Shown: one piece after another, positions 8,697 through 17,505 of the stretch
Layout: each line of letters begins with the position of its first letter
Position numbering within the stretch: the stretch's first letter is position 1
Origin: Nonomuraea wenchangensis
GTDB lineage: Bacteria > Actinomycetota > Actinomycetes > Streptosporangiales > Streptosporangiaceae
Direction of reading: 5' to 3'
Length of the DNA: 64,000 nucleotides
Assembly (NCBI RefSeq): GCF_900111685.1
Contig: NZ_FOHX01000013.1
Location: forward strand, 87,225-151,224
The notes under the pieces: generated by a model
What the model was told of the DNA's origin: nothing
What the model saw: the letters and a program-made list of their open reading frames with translations, nothing else
The model's database searches: none
Translations under genes and position numbers: made by a program

Positions 8697-9491
8697 ATGT
8701 CGCAGAAGGCGGACGCCGGCGATGCCTGCGTTCTCGTCGCGGATCGCGGTGCCGTACGGGTGCTGACACTCAACCGGCCGCGCCGGCGCAACGCCATCGA
8801 CCTCGAACTGAGGGTCGTGCTGGCCGAGCGGATCGAGGAGGCGATGGCCGACGCCGAGGTGCGGGTGATCGTGCTGACCGGGGCGGGAGGCGTCTTCTGC
8901 TCCGGTGGCGACATCTCGACCATGAGCCGCCAGTCCGCCGAGCGCACCCGTCCGCGGGCGGAGGCCGCGCAGCGCATCGTGCGCGCGATCTGGTCCGGCC
9001 CCAAGCCCGTGCTCGCGGCGGTCGAGGGCTTCGCCTTCGGGGCCGGCGCGGCGCTGGCGCTCGCCTGCGACCAGGTGGTCGCCGCCTCGGACGCCACCTT
9101 CAACCCGACGTTCACGCGCGTGGGGCTCGCCGGTGATCTCGGCGTCTTCTGGTCCCTGCGCCGCCGCGCCGGGCTCGCCGCCGCGCGACGGCTGCTCATG
9201 CTGCCCCGGGCGGTCGGCGGAGCCGAAGCGGTGAAGATGGGGCTGGCCGACGTCCTGGCCGAGCCCGGCACGGCGCTCGAGACCGCGCTGGCGGACGCCG
9301 AGCGGCTCGCCGCCGGACCGCCGCTGGCTCTCGCCGCCATCAAGGAACTGCTCGTCGAAGGGCCCTCCGACCCCTACGAGGTGCTCGCGCGCGAGGTCGA
9401 CAACCAGGTCCGCCTGTTCGACACCGACGACTTCGCCGAAGGGGTGGCCGCGTTCCACGAACGCCGCCCGCCGATCTTCCGCGGCAGGTAA
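8697..9491 (+). CDS. Crotonase 3 (enoyl-CoA hydratase/isomerase family)
   Basis: A 264-residue crotonase with GVFCSGGDISTM and GFAFGAGAALALACDQ as the oxyanion-hole loops. The first hydratase Glu is Ala, and TRVGLAGDLGVFWSL carries the Asp position of PaaG-like members, so isomerase or hydrolase chemistry is more likely than hydration. I prefer ATG 8697 (GGTGGG upstream) over TTG 8664, which falls inside the dyad. It is followed after 155 bases by an acyl-CoA synthetase with its own AT-rich promoter region. Confidence 0.85.
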   Translation: MSQKADAGDACVLVADRGAVRVLTLNRPRRRNAIDLELRVVLAERIEEAMADAEVRVIVLTGAGGVFCSGGDISTMSRQSAERTRPRAEAAQRIVRAIWSGPKPVLAAVEGFAFGAGAALALACDQVVAASDATFNPTFTRVGLAGDLGVFWSLRRRAGLAAARRLLMLPRAVGGAEAVKMGLADVLAEPGTALETALADAERLAAGPPLALAAIKELLVEGPSDPYEVLAREVDNQVRLFDTDDFAEGVAAFHERRPPIFRGR

Positions 9492-9549
9492 CCGATCCCC
9501 GCCGCAGGGGCGCTGCGCGGCGACAGCCGCAAGTGACCTCTTATTTTTC

Positions 9550-9561
9550 TAATGCAAATTA
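9550..9561. promoter_or_regulatory. AT-rich dyad upstream of acyl-CoA synthetase 1
   Basis: TAAT-GCAA-ATTA lies in an AT-rich island (9541-9566) about 85 bases before the synthetase start. It is the weakest member of the operator-like family; TCTAAT before the centre echoes the TCTA half of the other sites. Confidence 0.35.
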
Positions 9562-9646
9562 TGTAACCTGAGTCACCCTCGCCCACCGGCCCGTGTCGCC
9601 GGTGCTCCTGCGGCGTGGGTAGCTTCGTACCAGGAGGGTGTGACCC

Positions 9647-11290
9647 GTGACCACTGACCGCAATGCCGGCTCGACGGTGGCGCTGCCGCTCAGCGAGTCC
9701 CTGTGGCCGCGCGACACCAGCGTGGCCCTGATCGATCACACCGTCGGCTCCCTGCTCGCCGAGCGGGCCCGTACCCATGCCGACACCCTCGCCCTCGTGG
9801 GCCACGCGCACGGCACGGGAGAGGAGCGCCGGCTCAGCTACGCGCAGCTGTACGCCGAGGCCCGGCAGGTCGCCGCCGGCCTGGCGAAGCTGGCCGAGCC
9901 GGGCGAGCACGTCGCGATCTGGGCGCCCAACGTCGTGGAATGGCCGATCATCCAGTACGGCGCCGCACTGGCCGGCGTCGTCCTCGTGGCGCTGAACCCG
10001 GTGCTGCGCCCCGACGAGCTCAAGTACGCGCTGAACCACTCGCGCGCCGTGGCGCTGCTGCACGCCGACCGCAGCCGCGACTACGACCTGGCCGCGGTCG
10101 TGTCCGAGGTCGCCCCCGGCTGCCCCGCGCTGCGGCACACGATCAGCCTCTCCGACCGGGAGTGCTGGACCGCCGAGCCGGGGGACTGGTCCGGCCCGCG
10201 GCTCGACCCGGACTCCGCGGTCATGCTGCAGTACACCTCGGGCACGACCGGCAGGCCCAAGGGCGTCCTGCTGTCGCACCGGGCCCTGGTCAACGTGGCG
10301 AAGTTGACCGTGGAGACCGCCGAGGTGCCCGCCGGGGCGGTGTGCGCCGCGCCGCTGCCCATGTTCCACACCGCCGCGTGCGTGATCTCCACGCTCGGGC
10401 CGCTCTGGCTGGGCGGCACCATGCTCCTGGTCGAGAAGTTCGAGCCCGCCGGGGTGCTGCGCCTCATCGAGCGGGAGGGGGCCACGGTCCTGTTCTACGT
10501 GCCGACGATCCTGATCGCCGTGCTGGAGGCCGCCCGCGCGGGAGCGGGTCCGATGCCGCGGCTGACCGCCGTGGTGGGCGGCGGGGCGAACGTCCCCGGC
10601 CCGGTGATCGACTCCGTCGCGCGGGAGTTCGGCGCCTCGGTGCACAACCTGTTCGGGCAGACCGAGCTCGCCCCGGTGCTCACGCTGACCCGCAAGTCGG
10701 ACACGCCCGAGGACCTGGTCACCACCGTGGGGCGGCCCATCCCGCAGGTCGACTGCAAGATCGCGGACCCGGCCACCGGAGCGGTGCGGCCGCTGGGCGT
10801 CGAGGGCGAGATCTGCGCCCGCGGCTACCAGCAGATGATCGAGTACTTCGACGACCCCCAGGCGACCGCGCTGGCCGTGGACGCCGAGGGCTGGGTGCAC
10901 ACCGGCGACCTCGGCACCATGGACGAGCGCGGCGTCGTCACCGTCACCGGCAGGCTCAAGGATCTGATCATCCGTGGCGGCGAGAACATCGCCCCGGCCG
11001 AGATCGAGTCGTGCCTGATCGCGCACGAGGCCGTGGTGGACGCTGCCGTCGTGGGCGTCCCGGACGACCGGTGGGGGGAGACGGTCGGCGCGGCGGTCGT
11101 GCTGCGCGGGCCCGCGAGCGCGGAGCTCAAGGAGGAGCTGGCCGCCCACTGCCGGGCGCGGCTGTCGCCGTACAAGGTTCCCCAGCACTGGTACTTCGCC
11201 GAGGCCCTGCCGCTCACCGCGACCGGCAAGACGCACAAGCCCACGCTCAGGTCGTCCATCGCGGACGGCGCGCTGAAGCCGGCCGACTGA
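9647..11290 (+). CDS. AMP-dependent acyl-CoA synthetase 1
   Basis: A 547-residue adenylate-forming ligase that activates a carboxylic acid with ATP and CoA. Core motifs are QYTSGTTGRPKGVLLSH near residue 197, FGQTELAP, GWVHTGDLG, and GRLKDLIIRGGENI, with the C-terminal catalytic lysine in ATGKTHKP. The start GTG 9647 has AGGAGG nine bases upstream. It stands alone between crotonase 3 and a second synthetase that has its own promoter. Having two ligases suggests two entry acids, or one for the starting acid and one for a shortened intermediate. Confidence 0.93.
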   Translation: MTTDRNAGSTVALPLSESLWPRDTSVALIDHTVGSLLAERARTHADTLALVGHAHGTGEERRLSYAQLYAEARQVAAGLAKLAEPGEHVAIWAPNVVEWPIIQYGAALAGVVLVALNPVLRPDELKYALNHSRAVALLHADRSRDYDLAAVVSEVAPGCPALRHTISLSDRECWTAEPGDWSGPRLDPDSAVMLQYTSGTTGRPKGVLLSHRALVNVAKLTVETAEVPAGAVCAAPLPMFHTAACVISTLGPLWLGGTMLLVEKFEPAGVLRLIEREGATVLFYVPTILIAVLEAARAGAGPMPRLTAVVGGGANVPGPVIDSVAREFGASVHNLFGQTELAPVLTLTRKSDTPEDLVTTVGRPIPQVDCKIADPATGAVRPLGVEGEICARGYQQMIEYFDDPQATALAVDAEGWVHTGDLGTMDERGVVTVTGRLKDLIIRGGENIAPAEIESCLIAHEAVVDAAVVGVPDDRWGETVGAAVVLRGPASAELKEELAAHCRARLSPYKVPQHWYFAEALPLTATGKTHKPTLRSSIADGALKPAD

Positions 11291-11326
11291 CCGATGTCCG
11301 TGCGAGGATACGCACGCCTTGACGAA

Positions 11327-11345
11327 TTAATCTAATTAAGATTAA
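11327..11345. promoter_or_regulatory. AT-rich dyad at promoter of the Rieske operon
   Basis: TTAATCT-AATTA-AGATTAA is a perfect dyad with seven-base arms. TTGACG at 11319-11324 could be a -35 box, so the dyad would lie between -35 and -10, the classic position for a repressor. The GAGGAGG ribosome site of the first gene follows. It shares TAATCT and AGATTA with the site at 4709. Confidence 0.6.
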
Positions 11346-11364
11346 GTAATTTGAGGAGGGCCAC

Positions 11365-13062
11365 GTGATTCCGAGTGTCGACGAGCGCAGGGCGTCGCTG
11401 AGCGAGCGGTTCCCCGAGTGGACGCCGCTCACGCTCGACGCCCGGCTGGACCGCTGCGCGGCGGAGTACGGCGAGCGTCCCTTCGTCCTGACCGACGATC
11501 GGACCCTGACCTACGCCGAGACCGCCGCCTGGGCCGCCCGGCTGGCCGACGGCCTGGTGGCACTCGGGGTCCGCCCCGGTGACCGGGTCGGCCTGCTGAT
11601 GGCCAACTATCTCGAGTTCGTCCCGCTGAAGTTCGCCATCGCGCGAGCGGGCGCCGTGGCGATCCCGTTCAACTACCTGTACCGGCAGGAGGAGCTCGCC
11701 TACGTCCTGGCCCAGTCCCAGTGCAACGTGCTGATCAGCATGACCGGCTTCGCCGGGCTCGACTACCTGGAGATGCTCGACGCCGTCGCCCCCGGCTGGG
11801 ACGGCGGCGGCAGCGAGGCGCTGCCCGACCTCCGGAGCGTCGTGCTGCTGGCGACCGACGGCCGCACCCGTGAGGGCGTCCGCACCGTGGACGGCCTCGG
11901 CGAGCTCGGCGGGCGCAACCCCGGCGCCGCCGCGCCCGGGCTGCGGACCCCGGACGACCTCGGCGACATCCTCTACACCTCCGGCACCACCGGCTCGCCC
12001 AAGGGCGTCATGGTGACCCACGACGCGGTGCAGCGCACGGGCTACGCCTCCGCGCTGAGCAGGGCGTTCGAGGACGGCCGCCGCATCCTGTTCTCGCTGC
12101 CCTGTTACCACATGTTCGGCTACGTCGAGGGCCTGCTGGCGGCCATGATGGTGGGCGGGGCGATCATCCCGCGGACCGCCTTCAGCCCGGCCGACTACTT
12201 CGAGGCCATCGAACGCCATCGGGCCACCGAGATCCTGTGCGTGCCCACCATGACGGTGGCGCTCCTGGAGCACCCCGACCGGCTCAAGCGCGACCTGTCC
12301 TCGCTCTTCTCCGTGCTGTCCGGCGCCGCGCCCTCCCCGGTGTGGCTGTGGGAGAAGGTCCGGGCCGAGCTCGGCGTCACCGAGGTGGTCACCGGCTACG
12401 GCATGACCGAGTGCGGCGGCGCCATGACCATGTCCCTGCCGGAGGACCCGCTGGAGCGGGCCTCGGACACCGTCGGCCGGCCCAAGCTCGCCGGCGTGGC
12501 CGGGATGCCCGGAGACCTCTGCGTCTACAAGACGGCCGACCCGCTGACCGGGGAGTTCCTGCCGGCCGGTGTCGAGGGCGAGCTGGTCTCCACCGGGCCG
12601 ACGCACATGCTCGGCTTCTGGAACAAGCCGGAGGAGAGCGCGCTCGCGCTCCGCGACGGCTGGGTCTTCTCCGGCGACCTCGGCATCGTCCGCGAGGACG
12701 GCTACCTCCAGATCACCGGCCGCAGCAAGGAGCTCTACAAGAGCGGCGGCGAGCTGGTGATGCCCAAGGAGATCGAGGACCTGCTCACCGCGCTGCCGGG
12801 CGTCAGCCAGGCGTACGCGATCGGCGTGCCCGACGACAGGTGGGGCGAGACCGGGTGCGTGTGGGTCGTCCCCGAGCCGGGAGCGACGCTCGACGCCGAC
12901 GAGATCATCGCGTTCTGCAAGGAGAACCTGGCCCGGTTCAAGGTCCCCAAGCACGTCTTCTTCGCCGAGCCGTCGGACCTGCCGGCGACCCCCACCGGCA
13001 AGATCCAGAAATTCCGGCTTGTCCAGCAGGCCAAGGAACGCATCGAAGGAGGGAAGTCGTGA
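11365..13062 (+). CDS. AMP-dependent acyl-CoA synthetase 2
   Basis: A 565-residue acyl-CoA ligase. It shows DILYTSGTTGSPKGVMVTH, GYGMTECGGAM, GWVFSGDLGIV, GRSKELYKSGGELV, and the C-terminal PTGKIQKF lysine motif. GTG 11365 is preceded by GAGGAGG. It is the first gene of the operon that continues into the Rieske oxygenase; its last four bases overlap the alpha-subunit start. This tight link suggests that its CoA ester is close to the oxygenase substrate, either because the oxygenase acts on the CoA ester or because ligation and oxygenation are consecutive steps. Confidence 0.93.
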   Translation: MIPSVDERRASLSERFPEWTPLTLDARLDRCAAEYGERPFVLTDDRTLTYAETAAWAARLADGLVALGVRPGDRVGLLMANYLEFVPLKFAIARAGAVAIPFNYLYRQEELAYVLAQSQCNVLISMTGFAGLDYLEMLDAVAPGWDGGGSEALPDLRSVVLLATDGRTREGVRTVDGLGELGGRNPGAAAPGLRTPDDLGDILYTSGTTGSPKGVMVTHDAVQRTGYASALSRAFEDGRRILFSLPCYHMFGYVEGLLAAMMVGGAIIPRTAFSPADYFEAIERHRATEILCVPTMTVALLEHPDRLKRDLSSLFSVLSGAAPSPVWLWEKVRAELGVTEVVTGYGMTECGGAMTMSLPEDPLERASDTVGRPKLAGVAGMPGDLCVYKTADPLTGEFLPAGVEGELVSTGPTHMLGFWNKPEESALALRDGWVFSGDLGIVREDGYLQITGRSKELYKSGGELVMPKEIEDLLTALPGVSQAYAIGVPDDRWGETGCVWVVPEPGATLDADEIIAFCKENLARFKVPKHVFFAEPSDLPATPTGKIQKFRLVQQAKERIEGGKS

Positions 13063-14303
13063 CCGTCCAGTACTCGGAGCTGATCCAGCCCGAGAGGGTG
13101 CACGGTTCGCTGTACACCGACCAGGACATCTTCGCCGAGGAGCTCCAGCGGATCTGGTACCGCACCTGGGTGTGCGTCGGCCACGTGAGCGAGGTCGCCC
13201 GGCCCGGCGACTACGTCCGCAAGAAGGTCGCCTCCCAGGACGTCATCATGACCCGGAGCAAGGACGGGGAGGTGAGCCTGCTGCTCAACCGGTGCGCGCA
13301 CCGGGGCAACCTGGTCTGCGAGGACCAGCGGGGCAACTCCAGCACCTTCCGCTGCCCGTACCACGGCTGGACCTACCGCAACACCGGCGAGATGCTCGGC
13401 TACCCCTACAACCAGGGCTACGGCGGCAAGGGCAAGCTGTCCCTGGGCCTCGGCCGGGTGCCGCGGGTCGACACCTACCAGGGGTTCGTCTTCGCCAGCT
13501 TCGCCGCCGACGGTCCGAGCCTCAAGGAACACCTCGGCGCCGCGGCCGGCGAGCTCGACCGGCTGGCGAGACTCTCCCCGGAGGGGGAGATCGAGCTCAC
13601 CGCCGGCTGGCTCCAGCACCGCGCCAAGGCCAACTGGAAGCTGCTGGTCGAGAACGAGACCGACGGCTACCACCCGCAGTTCGTGCACGGCTCGGTGTTC
13701 AGCGTCACCGGCAGCCACATCGGGACCCTCTACAGCGACAAGTCGACCGCGGTCACCCGCGACCTCGGCGGCGGCCACAGCGAGAACGACCTGCGTCCTG
13801 AGTTCCGCAAGATGGAGCCGATGAACTGGTTCGGCACGTCCGAGGCCAGGGTGCCCGACTACGTCGCGAAGATGCGCGCGCTCCACGGCGAGCAGGCCGA
13901 GGAGATCCTCATCGAGGGCGCTCCGCACGTCATGGTCTTCCCCAACCTGTTCGTCGCCGAGATCAGCGTCTTCATGATCAACCCGGTGGCCGTGGACGAG
14001 ACGGTGCAGAACGTCACCGCCGTCCAGCTCAAGGGCGCGCCGGAGATGAACCGGCGGCTGCTGTCGCAGTGCATCGGCTCGGTGGGACCGGCGGGCATGC
14101 TGCTGGCCGACGACTCGGAGATGTACGAGCGCAACCAGCGCGGCGTGACCGCGCGGGTGCCCGAATGGCTCGACATCCGGCGTGGCGCGCACCGCGAGCG
14201 CGTCGACGAGAACGGCTTCCGGATCGGCGCAGCCAACGACGAGACCGGGATGCGCGGCTTCTGGTCCCACTACCGGAGCCTGATGGAAGGGGAGGCGCAG
14301 TGA
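13059..14303 (+). CDS. Rieske ring-hydroxylating oxygenase, alpha subunit
   Basis: A 414-residue large subunit. The Rieske [2Fe-2S] ligands are Cys79-x-His81 (RCAHRGN) and Cys99-x2-His102 (CPYHGW). The mononuclear iron site is in NETDGYHPQFVH, with His205 and His210. Such enzymes add both atoms of O2 to an aromatic ring, or hydroxylate, using electrons from a reductase and usually a ferredoxin. The GTG start overlaps the ligase stop, and the beta subunit overlaps its own stop. No dedicated Rieske reductase is nearby; the ferredoxin and FAD reductase at 24746-26148 are the only electron donors visible in the island. The substrate is unknown. Confidence 0.93.
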   Translation: MTVQYSELIQPERVHGSLYTDQDIFAEELQRIWYRTWVCVGHVSEVARPGDYVRKKVASQDVIMTRSKDGEVSLLLNRCAHRGNLVCEDQRGNSSTFRCPYHGWTYRNTGEMLGYPYNQGYGGKGKLSLGLGRVPRVDTYQGFVFASFAADGPSLKEHLGAAAGELDRLARLSPEGEIELTAGWLQHRAKANWKLLVENETDGYHPQFVHGSVFSVTGSHIGTLYSDKSTAVTRDLGGGHSENDLRPEFRKMEPMNWFGTSEARVPDYVAKMRALHGEQAEEILIEGAPHVMVFPNLFVAEISVFMINPVAVDETVQNVTAVQLKGAPEMNRRLLSQCIGSVGPAGMLLADDSEMYERNQRGVTARVPEWLDIRRGAHRERVDENGFRIGAANDETGMRGFWSHYRSLMEGEAQ

Positions 14304-14794
14304 GCGGCGTGGCCGCGCAGACCGGCCTGGACATCCGTGAGGTCGAGCAGTTCCTCTACCGGGAGGCGCGGCTCGCCGACGAGCACGACTACGACGGGTG
14401 GGAGGCGCTGTGGACCGACGACGCGCTCTACTGGGTGCCCGCCGGGGGTGACGACACCGACCCGGAGCGGCAGATGTCCGTTATTTACGACAACCGAAAC
14501 CGGATCGCCACCCGGATCAAGCAGCTGAAGACGGGCAAGCGCTACGCCCAGTCGCCGCCGTCCAACCTGCGGCGGCTCATCTCCAACGTCGAGATCGTCA
14601 CGGTCGAGGGGACCGACACCGTCGTCGGGGCCAACTTCCTGGTCGTCGAGTCCCGCGAGCGGGGCACCACCATGTGGGCCGGGCGCACCACCTACCGGCT
14701 GCGCCGCGCCGGCGACGACATCAGGCTCGCCTACAAGAAGGTCGTCCTGGTGGACAGCGCGCAGGCGCTCTTCACCCTGGCGTTCCTCATCTGA
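14300..14794 (+). CDS. Rieske ring-hydroxylating oxygenase, beta subunit
   Basis: A 164-residue small subunit of the SnoaL/NTF2-like fold, which packs with the alpha subunit in an alpha3beta3 hexamer and has a structural role. Recognisable segments are EQFLYREARLADEHDYDGWE, LYWVPA, YDNRNRIATRIKQLKTGKRY, and the C-terminal RLAYKKVVLVDSAQ. The GTG overlaps the alpha stop as GTGA, which favours equal expression. No catalytic residues are expected. Confidence 0.92.
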   Translation: MSGVAAQTGLDIREVEQFLYREARLADEHDYDGWEALWTDDALYWVPAGGDDTDPERQMSVIYDNRNRIATRIKQLKTGKRYAQSPPSNLRRLISNVEIVTVEGTDTVVGANFLVVESRERGTTMWAGRTTYRLRRAGDDIRLAYKKVVLVDSAQALFTLAFLI

Positions 14795-14805
14795 GGGGTC
14801 ACACC

Positions 14806-15036
14806 GTGAATCAGTGGATCATCGCAAGCGAGTTCGCGGAGGTGGCGGTCAGCCTCGACCTGGACGCCAACGGGCCACGGCTGCGGCTGGAGGATCTGCG
14901 CAGCGGCCACGTCCGTCATCTCGACGCGCTGGAGCTGGAGAGCATCGCCTGGGCGCCGGACGAGCGGCTGCGGGAGCTGATAGACCCGTCCGCCGGCCGC
15001 TGGAGCGACAGAGCCGACGATGCCGACGGTGCCTGA
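14806..15036 (+). CDS. Small protein associated with ring hydroxylase operon
   Basis: A 76-residue acidic protein lying 12 bases after the beta subunit and overlapping the CoA-transferase start by 17 bases. The GTG start follows a GAGGGG-like site. Its sequence (NQWIIASEFAEVAVSLD, then RLEDLRSGHVRHLDALELES) has no metal or cofactor motif. From memory it resembles short actinobacterial proteins that databases label dihydrodiol dehydrogenase beside Rieske oxygenases. Such a label would be hard to justify for a protein this short. I regard it as an accessory protein of unknown function. Confidence 0.7.
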   Translation: MNQWIIASEFAEVAVSLDLDANGPRLRLEDLRSGHVRHLDALELESIAWAPDERLRELIDPSAGRWSDRADDADGA

Positions 15037-16297
15037 GGTGCCGGACCAGGCCGGGCGGCTCGACCTCGCCGCCCACATCAGGCCCGGTGACACGGTCCTG
15101 TGGGGGCAGGCGTGCGCGGAGCCGCTCACCCTCACCGAACGGCTCATGGAGCAGCGCGCCGCGATCGGCGGCCTGCGATGCTTCGTCGGGGCGCCCGCCT
15201 CGGGCACGGTACGCCCGGAGCACGCCGATCACGTGTCGTTCCTGTCCTACTGCGGCAGCGGCGGCAACCGGGCGCTGCACCGGGCCGGCGTCCTCGACAT
15301 CCTGCCCGGCCACTACTCGACGCTCCCGTACCTCATCGAGAGCGGCGCCCTGCCCGTCGACGTCGTCCTGGTCCAGCTCTCGCCCGCCGACGGGGCCGGG
15401 CGGCACAGCCTCGGCCTCGCGGAGGAGTACCTCTCCGCCGCCATCGACCGGGCCCGCGTGGTCATCGCCGAGGTGAACGACCAGGTGCCCTGGACGCACG
15501 GGACGCGCACGCTCACCGCGGCTGAGCTGGACCTGGTGGTGCACACCTCCAGGCCGCCGGCCGAGATCGCCGCGAAGCAGGCGGGCGCCGCCGAGCAGCG
15601 GGTGGCCGACCACGTCGCCGCCCTGATCGAGGACGGCGCCACGCTGCAGCTCGGGCTGGGCGCGCTGCCCGAGGCGATCGTCGCCCGGCTGGCCGGGCAC
15701 CGCCATCTCGGCGTGCACTCCGGCCTGATCGGCGACGCCGTGGCCGACCTGATGGAGGCCGGGGTGATCACCAACGCCCGCAAGTCGCTCGACCGCGGCC
15801 GCACGGTCACCGGAGCGCTCATGGGCACCGCCCGGCTGTTCGGCTACGCCGACGGCAACCCGGCGATCGAGCTGCGCGACACCCGTTACACCCATGATCC
15901 CGAGGTCCTGGCGGCGCAGGACCGCTTCGTGGCGATCAACTCGGCGATCGAGGTCGACCTCACCGGCCAGATCAACGCCGAGGTCGCGCGCGGCGCGTAC
16001 GTCGGCGCCGTCGGCGGCGCGGTCGACTTCCTGCGCGGGGCCGCCCGCTCCCGCGGCGGCCTGCCCATCGTGGCGCTGACCTCCACCGTGAACGCGGCGG
16101 GAGGAGGGACGGCGAGCCGGATCGTGGCGAACCTGAGCGGGCCGGTGAGCACGCCGCGCTGCGACGCCGGGCTCATCGTCACCGAGCACGGCGTCGCCGA
16201 CCTGCGCGGCCTGCCGCTCGGCGAGCGTGTGGCCGCGATGCTCGCCATCTCCCACCCAGACCACCGCCCCGCGCTCGAGAAGGAGTGCCCGCTATGA
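15020..16297 (+). CDS. Acetyl-CoA hydrolase/CoA-transferase family protein
   Basis: A 425-residue class I CoA-transferase of the acetyl-CoA hydrolase/4-hydroxybutyrate CoA-transferase group, which moves CoA between acids through a glutamyl-CoA intermediate. The catalytic Glu is in NSAIEVDLTGQINAE. The upstream LQLGLGALPEAIVARL and C-terminal VTEHGVADLRGL are also typical. The start ATG 15020 lies inside the end of the small-protein gene. It may recycle CoA from an end product to the incoming acid, saving ATP compared with the two ligases (inference). Confidence 0.88.
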   Translation: MPTVPEVPDQAGRLDLAAHIRPGDTVLWGQACAEPLTLTERLMEQRAAIGGLRCFVGAPASGTVRPEHADHVSFLSYCGSGGNRALHRAGVLDILPGHYSTLPYLIESGALPVDVVLVQLSPADGAGRHSLGLAEEYLSAAIDRARVVIAEVNDQVPWTHGTRTLTAAELDLVVHTSRPPAEIAAKQAGAAEQRVADHVAALIEDGATLQLGLGALPEAIVARLAGHRHLGVHSGLIGDAVADLMEAGVITNARKSLDRGRTVTGALMGTARLFGYADGNPAIELRDTRYTHDPEVLAAQDRFVAINSAIEVDLTGQINAEVARGAYVGAVGGAVDFLRGAARSRGGLPIVALTSTVNAAGGGTASRIVANLSGPVSTPRCDAGLIVTEHGVADLRGLPLGERVAAMLAISHPDHRPALEKECPL

Positions 16298-17505
16298 GAA
16301 GAGCCGCGATCGTCGCCCCCGTCCGCACACCGGTCGGGACGTTCGGCGGATCACTGCGCCCGGTACCGGTCGAGGACCTGGCCGCCACCGTCATCAAGGC
16401 CGTGGTCGAGCGCTCGGGCATCGACCCCGAGCTGATCGAGGACGTGGCGATGGCCCAGTCCTACGCCAACTCCGAGACGCCGTCCATCGGCCGCTGGGCG
16501 GCCCTGCACGCCGGCCTGCCGGTCCACGTGCCCGGCTTCCAGCTCGACCGGCGCTGCGGCGGCGGCCTGCAGGCGGTCGTGACCGCCGCGATGATGGTGC
16601 AGACCGGCGCCGCCGACGTCGTGATCGCCGGCGGCGTGGAGAGCATGAGCAACGTCGAGCACTACTCCACCCAGGTCCGCTGGGGCAGCCGGTCCGGCGG
16701 CGTGCAACTGTACGACCGGCTCGACCGGGGGCGTGAGCGGTCCCAGCCCGAATGGCGGTTCGGCCCCATCTCCGGCATGATCGAGACCGCCGAGAACCTG
16801 GCCCGCGAGTACGACATCAGCCGCGAGCAGGCCGACGCCTACGCCGTGCGCAGCCATCATCGGGCGGCGGCCGCCTGGGAGGCGGGCGCCTTCGCCGAGG
16901 AGATCGTCCCGGTCCAGGTGCCGGTGCGGCGCGGTGACCCGGTGACCTTCTCCCGCGACGAGGGCATCCGCCCGGACTCCGACGTCGAGACGCTGGCGAG
17001 GCTGCGCACGATCACGCCGGGCGGCACCGTGACCGCCGGCAACTCCAGCCAGCAGAACGACGCCGCCGCCGCCTGCCTGGTCGTGGCCGAGGACAAGCTG
17101 GACGAGCTCGGGCTGGAGCCGCTGGGATTCCTGGTCGGCTGGGCGGCGGCCGGCTGCGAGCCGGCCACCATGGGGCTCGGCCCGGTGCCGGCCGTCAGCA
17201 GGCTGTTCGCCAGGACCGGGGTGAGCTTCGACGACCTCGACCTGGTGGAGCTGAACGAGGCCTTCGCCTGCCAGGTGCTCGCGGTGCTCAAGGGATGGGG
17301 GTTCGACGACCCCGCCGAGCTGGACGACCGGCTGAACGTCAACGGGTCGGCCATCTCGCTCGGGCACCCGATCGGCGCGACCGGGGTGCGCATGCTCACC
17401 ACGATGCTGTACGAGCTGCGCCGCCGGGGCGGCCGCTACGGCCTGGAGACCATGTGCGTCGGCGGCGGCCAGGGAATGGCCGCCCTGTTCGAGGGGGTGT
17501 CATGA
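16294..17505 (+). CDS. Thiolase
   Basis: A 403-residue thiolase. The nucleophile is Cys88 in LDRRCGGGLQAVV; NGSAISLGHPIGATGVRM and MCVGGGQGMAALFE give the histidine and second cysteine. I chose ATG 16294, overlapping the CoA-transferase stop as ATGA and preceded by AAGGAG, over an upstream TTG at 16285. It would cleave a 3-oxoacyl-CoA. With the thiolase at 2652 and the SCP2-type protein at 18872, the island has three thiolase-fold enzymes apart from the ketosynthase-like fusion. Confidence 0.92.
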   Translation: MRRAAIVAPVRTPVGTFGGSLRPVPVEDLAATVIKAVVERSGIDPELIEDVAMAQSYANSETPSIGRWAALHAGLPVHVPGFQLDRRCGGGLQAVVTAAMMVQTGAADVVIAGGVESMSNVEHYSTQVRWGSRSGGVQLYDRLDRGRERSQPEWRFGPISGMIETAENLAREYDISREQADAYAVRSHHRAAAAWEAGAFAEEIVPVQVPVRRGDPVTFSRDEGIRPDSDVETLARLRTITPGGTVTAGNSSQQNDAAAACLVVAEDKLDELGLEPLGFLVGWAAAGCEPATMGLGPVPAVSRLFARTGVSFDDLDLVELNEAFACQVLAVLKGWGFDDPAELDDRLNVNGSAISLGHPIGATGVRMLTTMLYELRRRGGRYGLETMCVGGGQGMAALFEGVS

